Assembly (NCBI GenBank): GCA_028289545.1
Contig: JANQPG010000075.1
Span: 1-58,368, forward strand
DNA from: Woeseiaceae bacterium
GTDB taxonomy: Bacteria > Pseudomonadota > Gammaproteobacteria > Steroidobacterales > Woeseiaceae
Length of the DNA: 58,368 nucleotides
Direction: 5' to 3'
In this document: positions 37,534 through 46,284 of the stretch, piece by piece
Numbering within the stretch: the first letter of the stretch is position 1
Layout of the letters: each line of letters opens with the position of its first letter
Translations under genes and position numbers: made by a program
Notes under the pieces: model-generated
The model's input: only the letters and a program-made list of their open reading frames with translations
What the model was told of the DNA's origin: nothing
The model's database searches: none

Positions 37534-37672
37534 ACTGACGCCCTGTGCCACTGAAGGTCCGACGCCCACTCAGCCGTCGAAAACGGCACATTGTGTTGCA
37601 CGACCCCGGCGTACCGCAAACCCCTATGCGCAGCGACAAAGACGGCCATGCGGATTGGCGCCTGGCGTCCCG

Positions 37673-38113
37673 CTAGCGGCCATCGAAACTGAAGGCCGCC
37701 TTCCGCGGCACGTCCGACAGCCGGTATCGCCGCCGCAGCGCTTCGTGCCTCCCGGGCGGAAACTCCTCGACAATGATCTTTCTAAGGTGGTTCTCGGCGA
37801 CAAGAAGCTGGTCCGCCGCGATCTCGCACAGCCTGCGGGCATCTTCTGCCTGACCCCTTGCCTCGGAGAGGCGTTTGGGAGCGATCTTCTCGGCTTTCTC
37901 TTCGAGCCGGCGCAACGAACGCCCCAGGCGTCGCGCCGAGCGCGCCGCCTTTTCCAGTGCCCGCTCCCGCCGCCGCCGTTGCCGGAGCGCACGCTTGAGG
38001 CGCGCCGCACGCGACCGTGACCACAAGCTGACCGCAACGGCCAGCAGCGCAGCCGCTGCCGTCGCCATGGCCGCAATCAGGGCCCAGTGTTGCACGAGCC
38101 AGTCCCGATTCAT
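37673..38113 (-). CDS. Membrane-anchored coiled-coil protein, unknown
   Basis: 146 residues: one transmembrane helix (about residues 9-31) and a highly basic coiled-coil cytoplasmic domain rich in Arg, Lys, Glu and Ala. No family recognised. ATG at 38113 begins just before the membrane helix. It is divergent from the RHH pair. Confidence 0.6.
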   Translation of the reverse strand: MNRDWLVQHWALIAAMATAAAALLAVAVSLWSRSRAARLKRALRQRRRRERALEKAARSARRLGRSLRRLEEKAEKIAPKRLSEARGQAEDARRLCEIAADQLLVAENHLRKIIVEEFPPGRHEALRRRYRLSDVPRKAAFSFDGR

Positions 38114-38173
38114 GCCCGCACTGTATTCCGACGACCCCGGTACCCGCAAGGGACCATTCGGCACTTCGCAAGT

Positions 38174-38212
38174 GCGTTACAATTGCTTCTTTTATGCGTT
38201 AGAATGTAACGC
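38174..38212 (+). promoter_or_regulatory. GCGTTA palindrome operator before the RHH gene
   Basis: A perfect dyad GCGTTA-N5-TAACGC (38196-38212) ends directly at the start codon of the RHH gene at 38213. A further copy GCGTTACA lies at 38174-38181, 22 bp upstream, and pairs with TGTAACGC (38205-38212). It covers the place where the ribosome site should be, so a bound protein would block initiation. Confidence 0.65.
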
Positions 38213-38407
38213 ATGCCCCCCACCAAGATTGCCACCCTCAACCTGCGCATCAGCCCTGCGCTGAAGGCAGCCGTGCGCGAAGCCGCCGCGCGCGAGCATC
38301 GGAGTGTGGCCAACATGGTGGAGGTGCTGATTCGACGACACTGCGACGATTCCGGCATTGCGGTGCCGGAACACCCCGACAAGCCTGTGAGGACAGAGAA
38401 TGGATGA
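38213..38407 (+). CDS. Ribbon-helix-helix DNA-binding protein
   Basis: 64 residues with a clean Arc/CopG-type pattern: a basic beta strand (TLNLRIS), helix 1 (PALKAAVREAAAREH) and helix 2 (SVANMVEVLIRRHC). The flexible C-terminus is short. Proteins like this repress their own operon, and a GCGTTA dyad abuts its start. No ordinary Shine-Dalgarno precedes the ATG, so the message may be nearly leaderless. It overlaps the next gene (the ATG at 38400 lies inside it). Confidence 0.8.
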   Translation: MPPTKIATLNLRISPALKAAVREAAAREHRSVANMVEVLIRRHCDDSGIAVPEHPDKPVRTENG

Positions 38408-38654
38408 ACGTATGTTGCGCGCGCTGGTCGCTGCAGGCGCGATACGAAACGTGAGCATCATTGCCTGCGGCGCGCGCTTTCACGTCGAGGCAAAAACGCT
38501 CAACGGCGCCGTGACCGCGGAGACGCGTAAGGGAAAAGTAAAAACCTGGGTGAGCCTGGACGCCGCTGCCCGCTGGGTGCGCGGACTAGGTGTGGGCGCG
38601 GCTCACGTCAACCTGACTCACTGGCAACCAGCACAACGCGAAATGACGGTTTAG
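38400..38654 (+). CDS. Small RHH-partner protein (possibly ParC-like partition-associated)
   Basis: 84 residues, overlapping the RHH gene by 8 bp. Sequence such as GARFHVEAKTLNGAVTAETRKGKVKTWVSLDAAARWVRGLG and the end VNLTHWQPAQR resembles small proteins annotated as ParC-family partition-associated in mobile elements and plasmids; that is from memory and not certain. It has a KorC/Arc-like size but no obvious toxin motif. Confidence 0.6.
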   Translation: MDERMLRALVAAGAIRNVSIIACGARFHVEAKTLNGAVTAETRKGKVKTWVSLDAAARWVRGLGVGAAHVNLTHWQPAQREMTV

Positions 38655-38699
38655 CGGACAGGGGCCAGCGCCCCGGCCCGCCGCGCGGCTTCCCGCCGC

Positions 38700-39029
38700 T
38701 CAGTCGTCGTCGCCCAGGTCCTTGCCGAACGGAAACGGCTTTTCGTCAGTGTTGAAGGTCAGGTAAGAAAGAATATCCGCGATGTACCCAGTGACGGTCG
38801 CACCCGCCCGCATGAGCTGACGATTCCGCTCGCCCGTAAACAGGACTGCGAGGAAACCCAGCACCACAATGACGCTCGCAACAATGCTGGCAACGCTGAT
38901 CAGCAGATAGTAGACGAGCATGAATACGAGCCGCATCCAGGTGTTTTTGGATTTCAGATTATCCTCGAGGGGGCGGCTGGACGAGCTTTCCTCGGCAATA
39001 CCGTCTGCGGCCGGGCTATTGTCGTTCAT
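38700..39029 (-). CDS. DUF4389 membrane protein
   Basis: 109 residues: an acidic N-terminus (1-28), two hydrophobic stretches joined around VYYLLISVASIVASVIVVLGFLAVLFTGERN, and the end YIADILSYLTFNTDEKPFPF, all typical of DUF4389. Function unknown. ATG at 39029 has AAGGAG at the right distance; the longer open frame is rejected. Confidence 0.85.
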   Translation of the reverse strand: MNDNSPAADGIAEESSSSRPLEDNLKSKNTWMRLVFMLVYYLLISVASIVASVIVVLGFLAVLFTGERNRQLMRAGATVTGYIADILSYLTFNTDEKPFPFGKDLGDDD

Positions 39030-39172
39030 TGAGTTCGCTCCTTCGCGGCTGTTGCGCCGCAATACTGTGCCTGACAATCTCCGGATATGGTTACAGTCGG
39101 CGGTGTATTCAACCCCCCCGGCGGCCCGCGCTCTGAGAGCCGCTGGAGCATCCCTGTCAGCGACAGCCAGCG

Positions 39173-39463
39173 TCAACCGGCAGAAAAAAGCCGGTACAGC
39201 ACATAGGCAAACACGGCGGCCACGCCGATAGCCACCAAGCCTTTGGCGCCACCCTCCTCGCTGAATCCCGGTGTCGGCGTGCCCGATTCGACGCCCTGCT
39301 GAGCGCTCAATACATCGACTAATGCCTTCGCCTCACGCAGGTCGAGCCCGGTTTCCTGGCGCAGCAGCTTGATCGCCTGGATCTTCTTGCCGGAAACAAT
39401 CGCCGACATCACTGCGGGTGACAATTCGTCGGGCATGGGCGGGGCGCGTTTTTCGACTTTCAT
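39173..39463 (-). CDS. Ribosomal L7/L12 C-terminal-like membrane protein
   Basis: 96 residues. Residues 14-52 (SPAVMSAIVSGKKIQAIKLLRQETGLDLREAKALVDVL) match the L7/L12 C-terminal fold (helix-loop-helix with GLDLREAK). It is followed by a Gly-rich linker and one C-terminal transmembrane helix (about 76-94). Such tail-anchored L12-like proteins are widespread but uncharacterised. Start at ATG 39463. Confidence 0.75.
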   Translation of the reverse strand: MKVEKRAPPMPDELSPAVMSAIVSGKKIQAIKLLRQETGLDLREAKALVDVLSAQQGVESGTPTPGFSEEGGAKGLVAIGVAAVFAYVLYRLFSAG

Positions 39464-39607
39464 TGCCGTATTCCGGTCGGTCAGACTCACGGCGTGGACC
39501 GTGTATGCTTGAACGATCGGTCCCGACCGGCCGGTGACATTCCGTGAACCACGCAGACGCACTGCTGAACGACGTACCGAACACCACTCCGGGACCAGAG
39601 GCCAAGC

Positions 39608-40090
39608 ATGCAGGATACAACAAAGCAGGGCTCGCGCGATCGTGACGATGCATCGTATGACGAGGCGCCACCGGACGATGCGCTTCGCGCACTCCTCGAT
39701 TCAGCACGAACCATTGCGGTCGTCGGCTTGTCCGATCGTCCCGTGCGGGCCAGCCACGGCGTCGCGCGCTATCTGGTCAACGCGGGTTACACGGTCTACG
39801 GAGTCAACCCGAGGCTGGCCGGCAAGACCGTTGCTGGCGTTGCGGTCTATGCAAGACTGGCGGACGTCCCCGGAGCAATCGATATTGTTGACGTATTCCG
39901 GCGACTGGACGCCATCCCGCAGGTTGTCGACGATACGCTCGAGGTGGCGGCCCGCAAACGCGTGCGCTGCCTGTGGCTACAGCTCGGGCTATTCAGCGGC
40001 GACGCAGCCGAGCGCGGCGAACGGGCGGGTTTGACGGTCGTGATGAACCGCTGCCTTAAAATCGAACACGCGCGGCTTCAGCGCCGCTAA
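39608..40090 (+). CDS. CoA-binding domain protein (YccU-like)
   Basis: A 160-residue Rossmann-like CoA-binding protein. IAVVGLSDRPVRASHGVARYLVNAGYTVYGVNPRL and the C-terminal LWLQLGLFSGDAAERGERAGLTVVMNRCLKIEHARL follow the YccU/CoA_binding_2 family, including the conserved Cys in NRCLKIEH. Function unknown. Confidence 0.9.
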   Translation: MQDTTKQGSRDRDDASYDEAPPDDALRALLDSARTIAVVGLSDRPVRASHGVARYLVNAGYTVYGVNPRLAGKTVAGVAVYARLADVPGAIDIVDVFRRLDAIPQVVDDTLEVAARKRVRCLWLQLGLFSGDAAERGERAGLTVVMNRCLKIEHARLQRR

Positions 40091-40110
40091 GCGCTAAAAC
40101 CCGCGCGCTG

Positions 40111-40344
40111 TCACGCCGCAACTACGTCCAGCAGCACGTAGCGCAACAGCACTTCGTAGCTGGTCTGGTCCAGCTTCATGCCGTCGGGCAGTTCCAGCGT
40201 GTGGATGGGGTGCTGATCGGCGTCCTGGATCTCCTGGAAGTGCTTGTCGCCTTCCCGGAAAACCCGGTAGCGCACGGCGCGTTTGTCGCCGAATTTCAAG
40301 GGCACAAAAGCTTCGGTCCAATCCTGTATCGTCGCTCTGCTCAT
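40111..40344 (-). CDS. Small conserved hypothetical protein
   Basis: 77 residues, soluble, with no family I can name. The text WTEAFVPLKFGDKRAVRYRVFREGDKHFQEIQDADQHPIHTLELPDG suggests a small beta-rich fold. ATG at 40344. A notably AT-rich stretch upstream probably holds its promoter. Confidence 0.55.
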   Translation of the reverse strand: MSRATIQDWTEAFVPLKFGDKRAVRYRVFREGDKHFQEIQDADQHPIHTLELPDGMKLDQTSYEVLLRYVLLDVVAA

Positions 40345-40600
40345 GGCTGTTCTCCGATCTCTGGTACTCGATGCGGACGATTGGCGCCCGCTTTGATAGA
40401 TAGGTTGCAAAGCCTGTGCCAGTCGTTTGCAGCAACAAGAAAATCGAATTTAAGCTATTTAAAACAAATATTTACCCGAGAAACATGCACTAGTTTATTA
40501 ACTATGTACGCGGCGAGCAGCTGTCAATTTTGGTCAGGATGTCATGTAAACGGCGACAACCGCATGACATAACGCCGGCACGCCGTCCCGGGAAGGGGCT
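40345..40600. other. AT-rich gap between the small hypothetical gene and the SLC13 permease
   Basis: A 256-bp gap. About 40440-40560 is clearly AT-richer than the surroundings, with TTTAAG, TTTAAA and ATATTT runs. No open frame, tRNA or strong hairpin. Consistent with the promoter of the 40111-40344 gene on the minus strand. Confidence 0.45.
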
Positions 40601-42379
40601 TTAGCCGCCAAGCGGCCACACGAGCGCAATCATCGGCACCGAGACCAGCACAACCAGGATCTCGAGCGGCAGCCCCATGCGCCAGTAGTCGCCGAAGGAG
40701 TAGCCCCCGGGCCCCATGATCAGCGTGTTGTTCTTGTGCCCGATGGGGGTCAGAAACGCACACGACGCGGCAACCGCCACACCCATCAGGAACGGATCCG
40801 GGCTCACACCAAGCTGCGCCGCAATTTCCACCGCAACCGGCGCTGCAATAACCGCCGTTGCCGTGTTGTTCATGACATCCGATAGCGTCATCGTGACGAC
40901 GATCAGGAGCGCCAGCACCACCAGCGGTGACAGACCCGCAGACAGGCTGACGATGCCGTCGGCAATAATCGTGGTGCCTCCGGTACTCTGGAGCGCGCTG
41001 CCGAGTGGGATCATCGAGCCCAGGAGGACGATGACCGGCCACTCGACCGAATCGTAGACCTCGCGGATCGGGACGATATTGAGCAGCACGTAGGCCGCAA
41101 CCACGCAGCCCAGCGCGACGGGCAAATAAACGAACCCCAGACTCGCGGCCGTTATGGCCGCCGCAAACAGCCCTACGGCCAGCCAGATCTTCTCGCGCTG
41201 AATGATTCGCTGCCCGCGATCGGCCAGCGGCAGGAGCCCGAGACGCTTGCCCACATCGGTCAGACGGTGCTCCTCGCCGAGCAGCAGCAGCACATCGCCG
41301 GGCGACAGCACCAGTTTTCTCAGATGATCGCGAATGCGTGCACCGCGCCGCGAGACGCCGACCAGGGCAATCCGGTATCGGTACAGAAGCCTGACGTCCA
41401 GAGAAGCGCGACCGGCGAGCCTCGACGACTCCTGCACCACCACCTCGCTCAACGCCAGATCGTCGTCGGCCAACATACCCTGCCCGCGGCCGACGTACTC
41501 GAGACCGAATACGCCGAGCGCCTCTTCGATGCTCTCCGGACTCGCTTCCATGACGAGTTTGTCCCCCGCGCGTATCTCCACAGTACGGGCGCCGCCGGGC
41601 ATACGCTGACCGCGGCGCACGAGGCCGACGATCTCGACGTCGGCCTTCTCGGCGTCGTCGTCGAGTTCGCTGAGCTTCCGCCCGATGACCGGTGAGCCCT
41701 CGGGCACGCGCACCTCGGCAATGTAGTCCGCAAGATCGAACAGTTCGTCGGGCGCGCTGCTGCTTTGACGCTCGGTCGGCAGTAGCCGCCAGCCCAGCAG
41801 CGCTACATAGGCAACCCCTACCGCGGCGCAGGCGATCCCCACCGGCGCAAAATCGAACATCTTGAACGGGCTGCCCAGTGCGTCGTTGCGGTACTCCGCA
41901 ATGACGATATTGGGCGGCGTACCGATCAGGGTGATCATCCCGCCGAGTATCGAGGCAAACGACAACGGCATGAGCGTCAGCGATGCACTCCGACCGGCCT
42001 TCTTCGCCGCCTGCAGGTCCAGTGGCATGAGCAGAGCCAGGGCCGCGACGTTGTTCATCATAGCGGACAACGACGCCGCCAGCGCCGACATGGCGGTGAT
42101 GTGGGTCCCCAACCGCCGCGCCCCGTCGATGAACAATCGACCGAGCAGCTCGATCACGCCGGAATTCGACAGGCCCTTGCTCACGATCAGGACGAGCGCA
42201 ATGATGACGGTGGCAGGATGGCCGAATCCGGAGAACGCCTGCTCGACCGGCACGAGACCCAGTAGCAGCGCCGCGAGTAGCGCCACGAACGCGACCAGGT
42301 CGTAGCGCCAACGCCCCCAGATCAACAGGGCGAAGACGGCACCGAGCAACGTAAACAGCAAGCCCTGATCGAGCGTCAT
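40601..42379 (-). CDS. SLC13/DASS family anion permease with two RCK_C domains
   Basis: 592 residues. Two membrane halves (about 1-190 and 395-592) flank two cytoplasmic TrkA-C/RCK_C domains (about 200-370, seen as ARTVEIRAGDKLVMEAS and RKLVLSPGDVLLLLG). Family text includes SALAASLSAMMNNVAALALLMP, GTPPNIVIAEYR and DVMNNTATAVIAAPVAVEIA. Members carry sulfate, dicarboxylates or other anions; RCK_C domains often sense ligands. Start at ATG 42379 with AGGGAA upstream rather than the TTG two codons before. Confidence 0.92.
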   Translation of the reverse strand: MTLDQGLLFTLLGAVFALLIWGRWRYDLVAFVALLAALLLGLVPVEQAFSGFGHPATVIIALVLIVSKGLSNSGVIELLGRLFIDGARRLGTHITAMSALAASLSAMMNNVAALALLMPLDLQAAKKAGRSASLTLMPLSFASILGGMITLIGTPPNIVIAEYRNDALGSPFKMFDFAPVGIACAAVGVAYVALLGWRLLPTERQSSSAPDELFDLADYIAEVRVPEGSPVIGRKLSELDDDAEKADVEIVGLVRRGQRMPGGARTVEIRAGDKLVMEASPESIEEALGVFGLEYVGRGQGMLADDDLALSEVVVQESSRLAGRASLDVRLLYRYRIALVGVSRRGARIRDHLRKLVLSPGDVLLLLGEEHRLTDVGKRLGLLPLADRGQRIIQREKIWLAVGLFAAAITAASLGFVYLPVALGCVVAAYVLLNIVPIREVYDSVEWPVIVLLGSMIPLGSALQSTGGTTIIADGIVSLSAGLSPLVVLALLIVVTMTLSDVMNNTATAVIAAPVAVEIAAQLGVSPDPFLMGVAVAASCAFLTPIGHKNNTLIMGPGGYSFGDYWRMGLPLEILVVLVSVPMIALVWPLGG

Positions 42380-42473
42380 GAGCAATTCCCTGGTACTACA
42401 ACGAAGTCGGCACCATACCCGAGGTCGCGGGTCCGCGACGAGTATTGCCAGCGAACCGGCAGCACCCGCTGAA

Positions 42474-42502
42474 AGCGTAGGAATTTATCAAGCAACCCAC
42501 TA
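42474..42502 (+). repeat. Solo half of a palindromic repeat
   Basis: 29 bp starting AGCGTAGGAATTTATC and ending CCCACTA, identical except for one base to the right arm of the full palindrome at 57931-57959. The left arm is absent here. It lies 10 bp upstream of the zinc peptidase start. Confidence 0.75.
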
Positions 42503-42512
42503 GCATGGCCTC

Positions 42513-43196
42513 ATGATCTGGATCGTTGTTGCTCTCGGGGTACTGGCGCTGGTGTTCGGACCCGGCCTGTGGGTACGCCACGTACTCAGGAAATACAGCA
42601 AACCCGAAAACCGCTATCCGGGCACCGGCGCAGAACTGGCCAGACAGCTGCTCGACCGGCACGCGCTCAGCGCCGTTACCGTCGAAATCAGCGAATCCGG
42701 CGATCACTACGATCCGGATGCGCGGGCCGTGCGACTCAGCCCCGATAACTTCAACGGCCGCTCGCTGACCGCCATTACCGTCGCCGCGCACGAAGTGGGG
42801 CATGCCGTTCAGGATGGAGAGGGCTATCTGCCGCTGAAGCTTCGCACCCGCCTGGTCAAAGTGCTGATGCCGCTGGAGCGAGTCGGTGCGGGTGTGCTCA
42901 TGCTCGCGCCGTTCGCGGGGATACTCACCCGCGTCCCCGCGATCGGCGCGCTGATGCTTCTGAGCGGCGTGCTGCTCATGTTTTCATCCACGGTGGTCCA
43001 CGCCCTGACCTTGCCGACCGAGCTCAACGCCAGCTTCAGCCGTGCGTTGCCCATGCTCGACCGTCACCGGATACTCAAGGATCCCGACCGGCCCCACGCA
43101 CGCCGGCTGCTGGCCGCGGCCGCCCTGACCTACGTTTCGGCCTCACTTTTGAGCCTGCTCAACATTGCACGCTGGTGGGCCATTCTCCGGCGCTGA
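42513..43196 (+). CDS. Zinc metallopeptidase, YugP family
   Basis: 227 residues with an N-terminal transmembrane helix (about 2-20), the zinc motif HEVGH in TVAAHEVGHAVQDGEGY, and further hydrophobic segments (about 125-168 and 195-225). The text NRYPGTGAELARQLLDRHAL is typical of the YugP/Zn_peptidase_2 family. Membrane-bound; substrate unknown. Confidence 0.88.
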   Translation: MIWIVVALGVLALVFGPGLWVRHVLRKYSKPENRYPGTGAELARQLLDRHALSAVTVEISESGDHYDPDARAVRLSPDNFNGRSLTAITVAAHEVGHAVQDGEGYLPLKLRTRLVKVLMPLERVGAGVLMLAPFAGILTRVPAIGALMLLSGVLLMFSSTVVHALTLPTELNASFSRALPMLDRHRILKDPDRPHARRLLAAAALTYVSASLLSLLNIARWWAILRR

Positions 43197-43576
43197 CCGG
43201 CCCCTCCCGGACCGCCAGCGCCCGACGGTTGGCGGCAGCTATCCAAGGCGGCCAAAATACGGGCAAAATAGCGGTTTTAGCGCCTCCCGGAGCTTGAAAA
43301 CGAGGCGGCAGAACCCAAATCCCGCAAGCTTCGGCACGGAGGTAGAAAACCACTGGTTCAAGGCACTTGACGCTGCTATCATCCGCGCCCGGACGGCACG
43401 GTCCGGTCCCGCTCTTGGCGCTACGACAGAGCACGACTGGCGCCCTAGACGCCTTGAGATAGATCACGCGCACCCAATCCGCACGACACCCGCGATGCTC
43501 CCGCCACAACGAGCTGCGAGCGCCGTCGCTTAGTTCCGGACTGGCTGCGATTTATTGACGACGAACGAGCACTGCT
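43197..43576. other. 380-bp leader before EF-G2
   Basis: No convincing gene; the open frame through it has Arg/Pro-rich shadow composition. A possible promoter is TGGTTC (43354-43359), a 17-bp spacer and TATCAT (43377-43382), which would give an mRNA leader of about 185 bases. No recognised riboswitch was seen. Confidence 0.4.
43354..43382 (+). promoter_or_regulatory. Possible sigma70 promoter of the EF-G2 gene
   Basis: TGGTTC and TATCAT separated by 17 bp. The -10 element is good and the -35 element poor. It is the best candidate seen in the leader. Confidence 0.35.
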
Positions 43577-45661
43577 ATGAAAGACCTATCGACGTATCGC
43601 AACATAGGCATTTTCGCCCACGTTGACGCCGGCAAGACAACAACGACCGAGCGCATCCTCAAACTGACGGGCAAAATTCACAAGACCGGTGAAGTCCACG
43701 ACGGCGAAGCCACGACCGACTTCATGGAGCAGGAGCAGGAACGCGGCATTACGATCCAGTCGGCTGCCACGAGCTGCGAGTGGGACAAACACCGCCTGAA
43801 CATCATCGATACGCCGGGGCACGTCGACTTTACGATCGAGGTCTACCGCTCTCTCAAGGTACTCGACGGCGGCGTCGGCGTATTCTGCGGTTCAGGTGGC
43901 GTGGAGCCACAGTCCGAAACCAACTGGCGCTATGCCAACGACTCCGAAGTGTCGCGGATCATCTTCGTCAACAAGCTGGACCGCATCGGCGCGGACTTCT
44001 ACCGCGTCGTCAAACAGGTTGAGGACGTACTGGCGGCCAATCCGCTGGTCATGGTGCTGCCCATCGGCATCGAGGACGACTTCACGGGCATCGTCGATCT
44101 GTTGACCCGCAAGGCATGGGTCTGGGACGACTCGGGCGACCCGGCCGCGTACGAAATCCAGGAACCCCCTGCCGACATGGTGGACAAGATTGAAGAATGG
44201 CGCGAGAAGCTCATCGAGACTGCTGTCGAGCAGGACGACGACCTGCTCGAGGCCTATCTCGAGGGCAACGAGCCGTCGGTCGAAGACCTCAAGCGCTGCA
44301 TCCGCAAAGGCACGATCAACCTGGACTTCTTCCCGACCTACTGTGGCTCCGCGTTCAAGAACAAGGGTATCCAGCCCGTGCTGAACGCCGTGGTCGACTT
44401 CCTGCCGAACCCGACCGAAGTCAAGCCGCAGCCCGAAGTTGATCTGGAAGGTAACGAAACCGGCGAATTCGCCACGGTCGATCCGGGCAAACCGCTGCGC
44501 GCGCTCGCGTTCAAAATCATGGACGACCGTTACGGAGCACTGACCTTCACGCGGATTTACTCGGGCACGCTCAAGAAAGGCGACAACGTCCTGAACACGT
44601 TCACGGGCAAAACCGAGCGCATTGGCCGCATCGTCGAGATGCACGCCGATTCGCGCGAGGAACTCGACAGCGCGCAGGCCGGCGATATTGTCGCGCTTCT
44701 GGGCATGAAGAACACCCAGACCGGCCATACGCTGGCAGACGCCGACAACCCCGCAACGCTCGAGCCCATGGTGTTCCCGGACCCCGTGATTTCGGTCGCC
44801 ATTGCGCCGAAAGACAAGGCGGGCACGGAAAAGATGGGTGTTGCACTGAGCAAGATGATTGCCGAAGACCCCTCTTTCCAGGTGGCCACCGACGAAGACT
44901 CCGGTGAGACCATCATCAAGGGCATGGGCGAGCTGCACCTCGACATCAAGGTCGATATTCTGAAGCGCACACACGGCGTCGAAGTGGAAATGGGCAAACC
45001 GCAGGTTGCTTACCGCGAGACGATTACGCAGAGCGTCGAAGACAGCTACACGCACAAGAAACAGTCCGGTGGCTCCGGCCAGTACGGCAAAATCGACTAC
45101 ACGATCGAACCGGCGGAAACCAATGCCGGCTACGAGTTCGAATCGAAGGTCACGGGCGGCAACGTGCCGCGCGAATACTGGGGCGCCATCGAGAAAGCCT
45201 TCGGAGTCAGCATGGAAGAAGGCACACTGGCAGGCTATCCGCTGCTGGACGTCAAGTTCACGCTGCTCGACGGTGCGTTCCACGCGGTCGACTCTTCGGC
45301 ACTGGCGTTCGAGATCGCAACCAAGGCGGCCTACCGTCAGTCGGTGCCGAAAGCCGCTCCGCAGATCCTCGAGCCGATCATGAAGGTCGACGTGTTTACG
45401 CCTGAAGACAACGTGGGCGACGTCATTGGCGACCTGAACCGCCGGCGCGGCATGATCAAGTCACAGGACGCCGGCGCCACGGGTGTGCGCGTCAAGGCCG
45501 ATGCACCCCTGGCCGACATGTTCGGCTACATTGGACATCTGCGCACGCTGACCTCGGGCCGTGGCCAGTTCTCGATGGAGTTCTCGCACTACGCACCCTG
45601 CCCTCAGAACGTGGCGGACGAAGTCATCAAAGAAGCGCAGGAACGACGCGCTAAAAAATAG
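43577..45661 (+). CDS. fusA: Elongation factor G, EF-G2-type paralogue
   Basis: A 694-residue translational GTPase. G1 is AHVDAGKT (14-21), G2/switch includes [10 protein letters not shown]3 is DTPGHVDF, G4 is NKLD, with domains II-V complete. It is not in a str operon, and its text ([21 protein letters not shown] after G3, where canonical EF-G has AVGGVQPQSETVWRQA) matches the EF-G2 paralogue known from Vibrio and Shewanella. Such paralogues may work in recycling or under stress. It has its own terminator. Confidence 0.93.
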   Translation: MKDLSTYRNIGIFAHVDAGKTTTTERILKLTGKIHKTGEVHDGEATTDFMEQEQERGITIQSAATSCEWDKHRLNIIDTPGHVDFTIEVYRSLKVLDGGVGVFCGSGGVEPQSETNWRYANDSEVSRIIFVNKLDRIGADFYRVVKQVEDVLAANPLVMVLPIGIEDDFTGIVDLLTRKAWVWDDSGDPAAYEIQEPPADMVDKIEEWREKLIETAVEQDDDLLEAYLEGNEPSVEDLKRCIRKGTINLDFFPTYCGSAFKNKGIQPVLNAVVDFLPNPTEVKPQPEVDLEGNETGEFATVDPGKPLRALAFKIMDDRYGALTFTRIYSGTLKKGDNVLNTFTGKTERIGRIVEMHADSREELDSAQAGDIVALLGMKNTQTGHTLADADNPATLEPMVFPDPVISVAIAPKDKAGTEKMGVALSKMIAEDPSFQVATDEDSGETIIKGMGELHLDIKVDILKRTHGVEVEMGKPQVAYRETITQSVEDSYTHKKQSGGSGQYGKIDYTIEPAETNAGYEFESKVTGGNVPREYWGAIEKAFGVSMEEGTLAGYPLLDVKFTLLDGAFHAVDSSALAFEIATKAAYRQSVPKAAPQILEPIMKVDVFTPEDNVGDVIGDLNRRRGMIKSQDAGATGVRVKADAPLADMFGYIGHLRTLTSGRGQFSMEFSHYAPCPQNVADEVIKEAQERRAKK

Positions 45662-45688
45662 CAGGCCGATACCAAGACTGAGCCGACG

Positions 45689-45722
45689 AGCCCCTGCCGC
45701 GCCAGCTGCAGGGGCTTTTTTT
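45689..45722 (+). terminator. Rho-independent terminator after EF-G2
   Basis: A 9-bp stem AGCCCCTGC with its complement GCAGGGGCT, a ten-base loop and a run of seven T. Confidence 0.92.
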
Positions 45723-45777
45723 GTCCTTACTTTTTTTGCCCATACGGTCAATACTGGTGACGGAGGAACCAACGCCC

Positions 45778-46284
45778 GTGCAGATCCCGCTCCCCGACGA
45801 AGCGTTGCTTGACCGATATCGAATGCCGGCGGACGAACGCAGCCACTACACCGACTGCTTTTCGATCCTGTATCCCGGCCAGATCGATCTCGACGCTTTT
45901 GTCACAGCCTTCTACACGACACCGCTGTTTCGATGTGAGCGCGTCGTGCTTCGCCTGGCCGGCATTCGCTCTAACGACCTCGACATCGCCGCAATGCTGA
46001 GCGGCGAACAGCCGGAGTTTGCCGCCTGGACAGTGGAAGACAGAAGCGAGAATCAGCTGCTGCTGACAGACCTTGCCGGCAGGACCCGCTCATGGTTCAT
46101 GGTGGCGCCCGCGCGCACGCAGGGCACACAACTCTTTTTCGGCTCCGCCGTCATTGCCCGGGAGTCGCAAGGTTTGCCTTTGCTCTACCGCCTTTTGCTC
46201 GGGCTGCACCGTGTGTATTCGCGCCAGTTACTTCGAGCCGCCGTCAGGCGTTTACGCGCTGGCCGGGCCGGAACGGCCGCGTGA
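45778..46284 (+). CDS. Unknown protein, possibly DUF2867-like
   Basis: 168 residues from a GTG at 45778 that has GGAGGA about 10 bases upstream; there is no ATG. Soluble, mixed alpha/beta with a basic C-terminal helix (YRLLLGLHRVYSRQLLRAAVRRLR). The DCFSILYPGQIDLDAFVTAFYTTPLFRCERVVLRLAG and RTRSWFMV...FFGSAV text is reminiscent of DUF2867, but this is weak. Its end overlaps the convergent RarD gene by 33 bp. Confidence 0.6.
   Translation: MQIPLPDEALLDRYRMPADERSHYTDCFSILYPGQIDLDAFVTAFYTTPLFRCERVVLRLAGIRSNDLDIAAMLSGEQPEFAAWTVEDRSENQLLLTDLAGRTRSWFMVAPARTQGTQLFFGSAVIARESQGLPLLYRLLLGLHRVYSRQLLRAAVRRLRAGRAGTAA

Noticed and set aside
38400..38654. Toxin of a toxin-antitoxin pair with the RHH gene
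   Set aside because: No ParE, RelE, PIN or other toxin motif; the partner looks like a partition-associated or unknown protein.
43165..43533. A 122-codon frame in the leader of EF-G2
   Set aside because: Arg/Pro-rich composition, overlap with the zinc peptidase end, no ribosome site and no domain.
43892..45283. A 463-codon open frame antisense to EF-G2
   Set aside because: Explained by codon bias of the conserved GTPase gene on the other strand.
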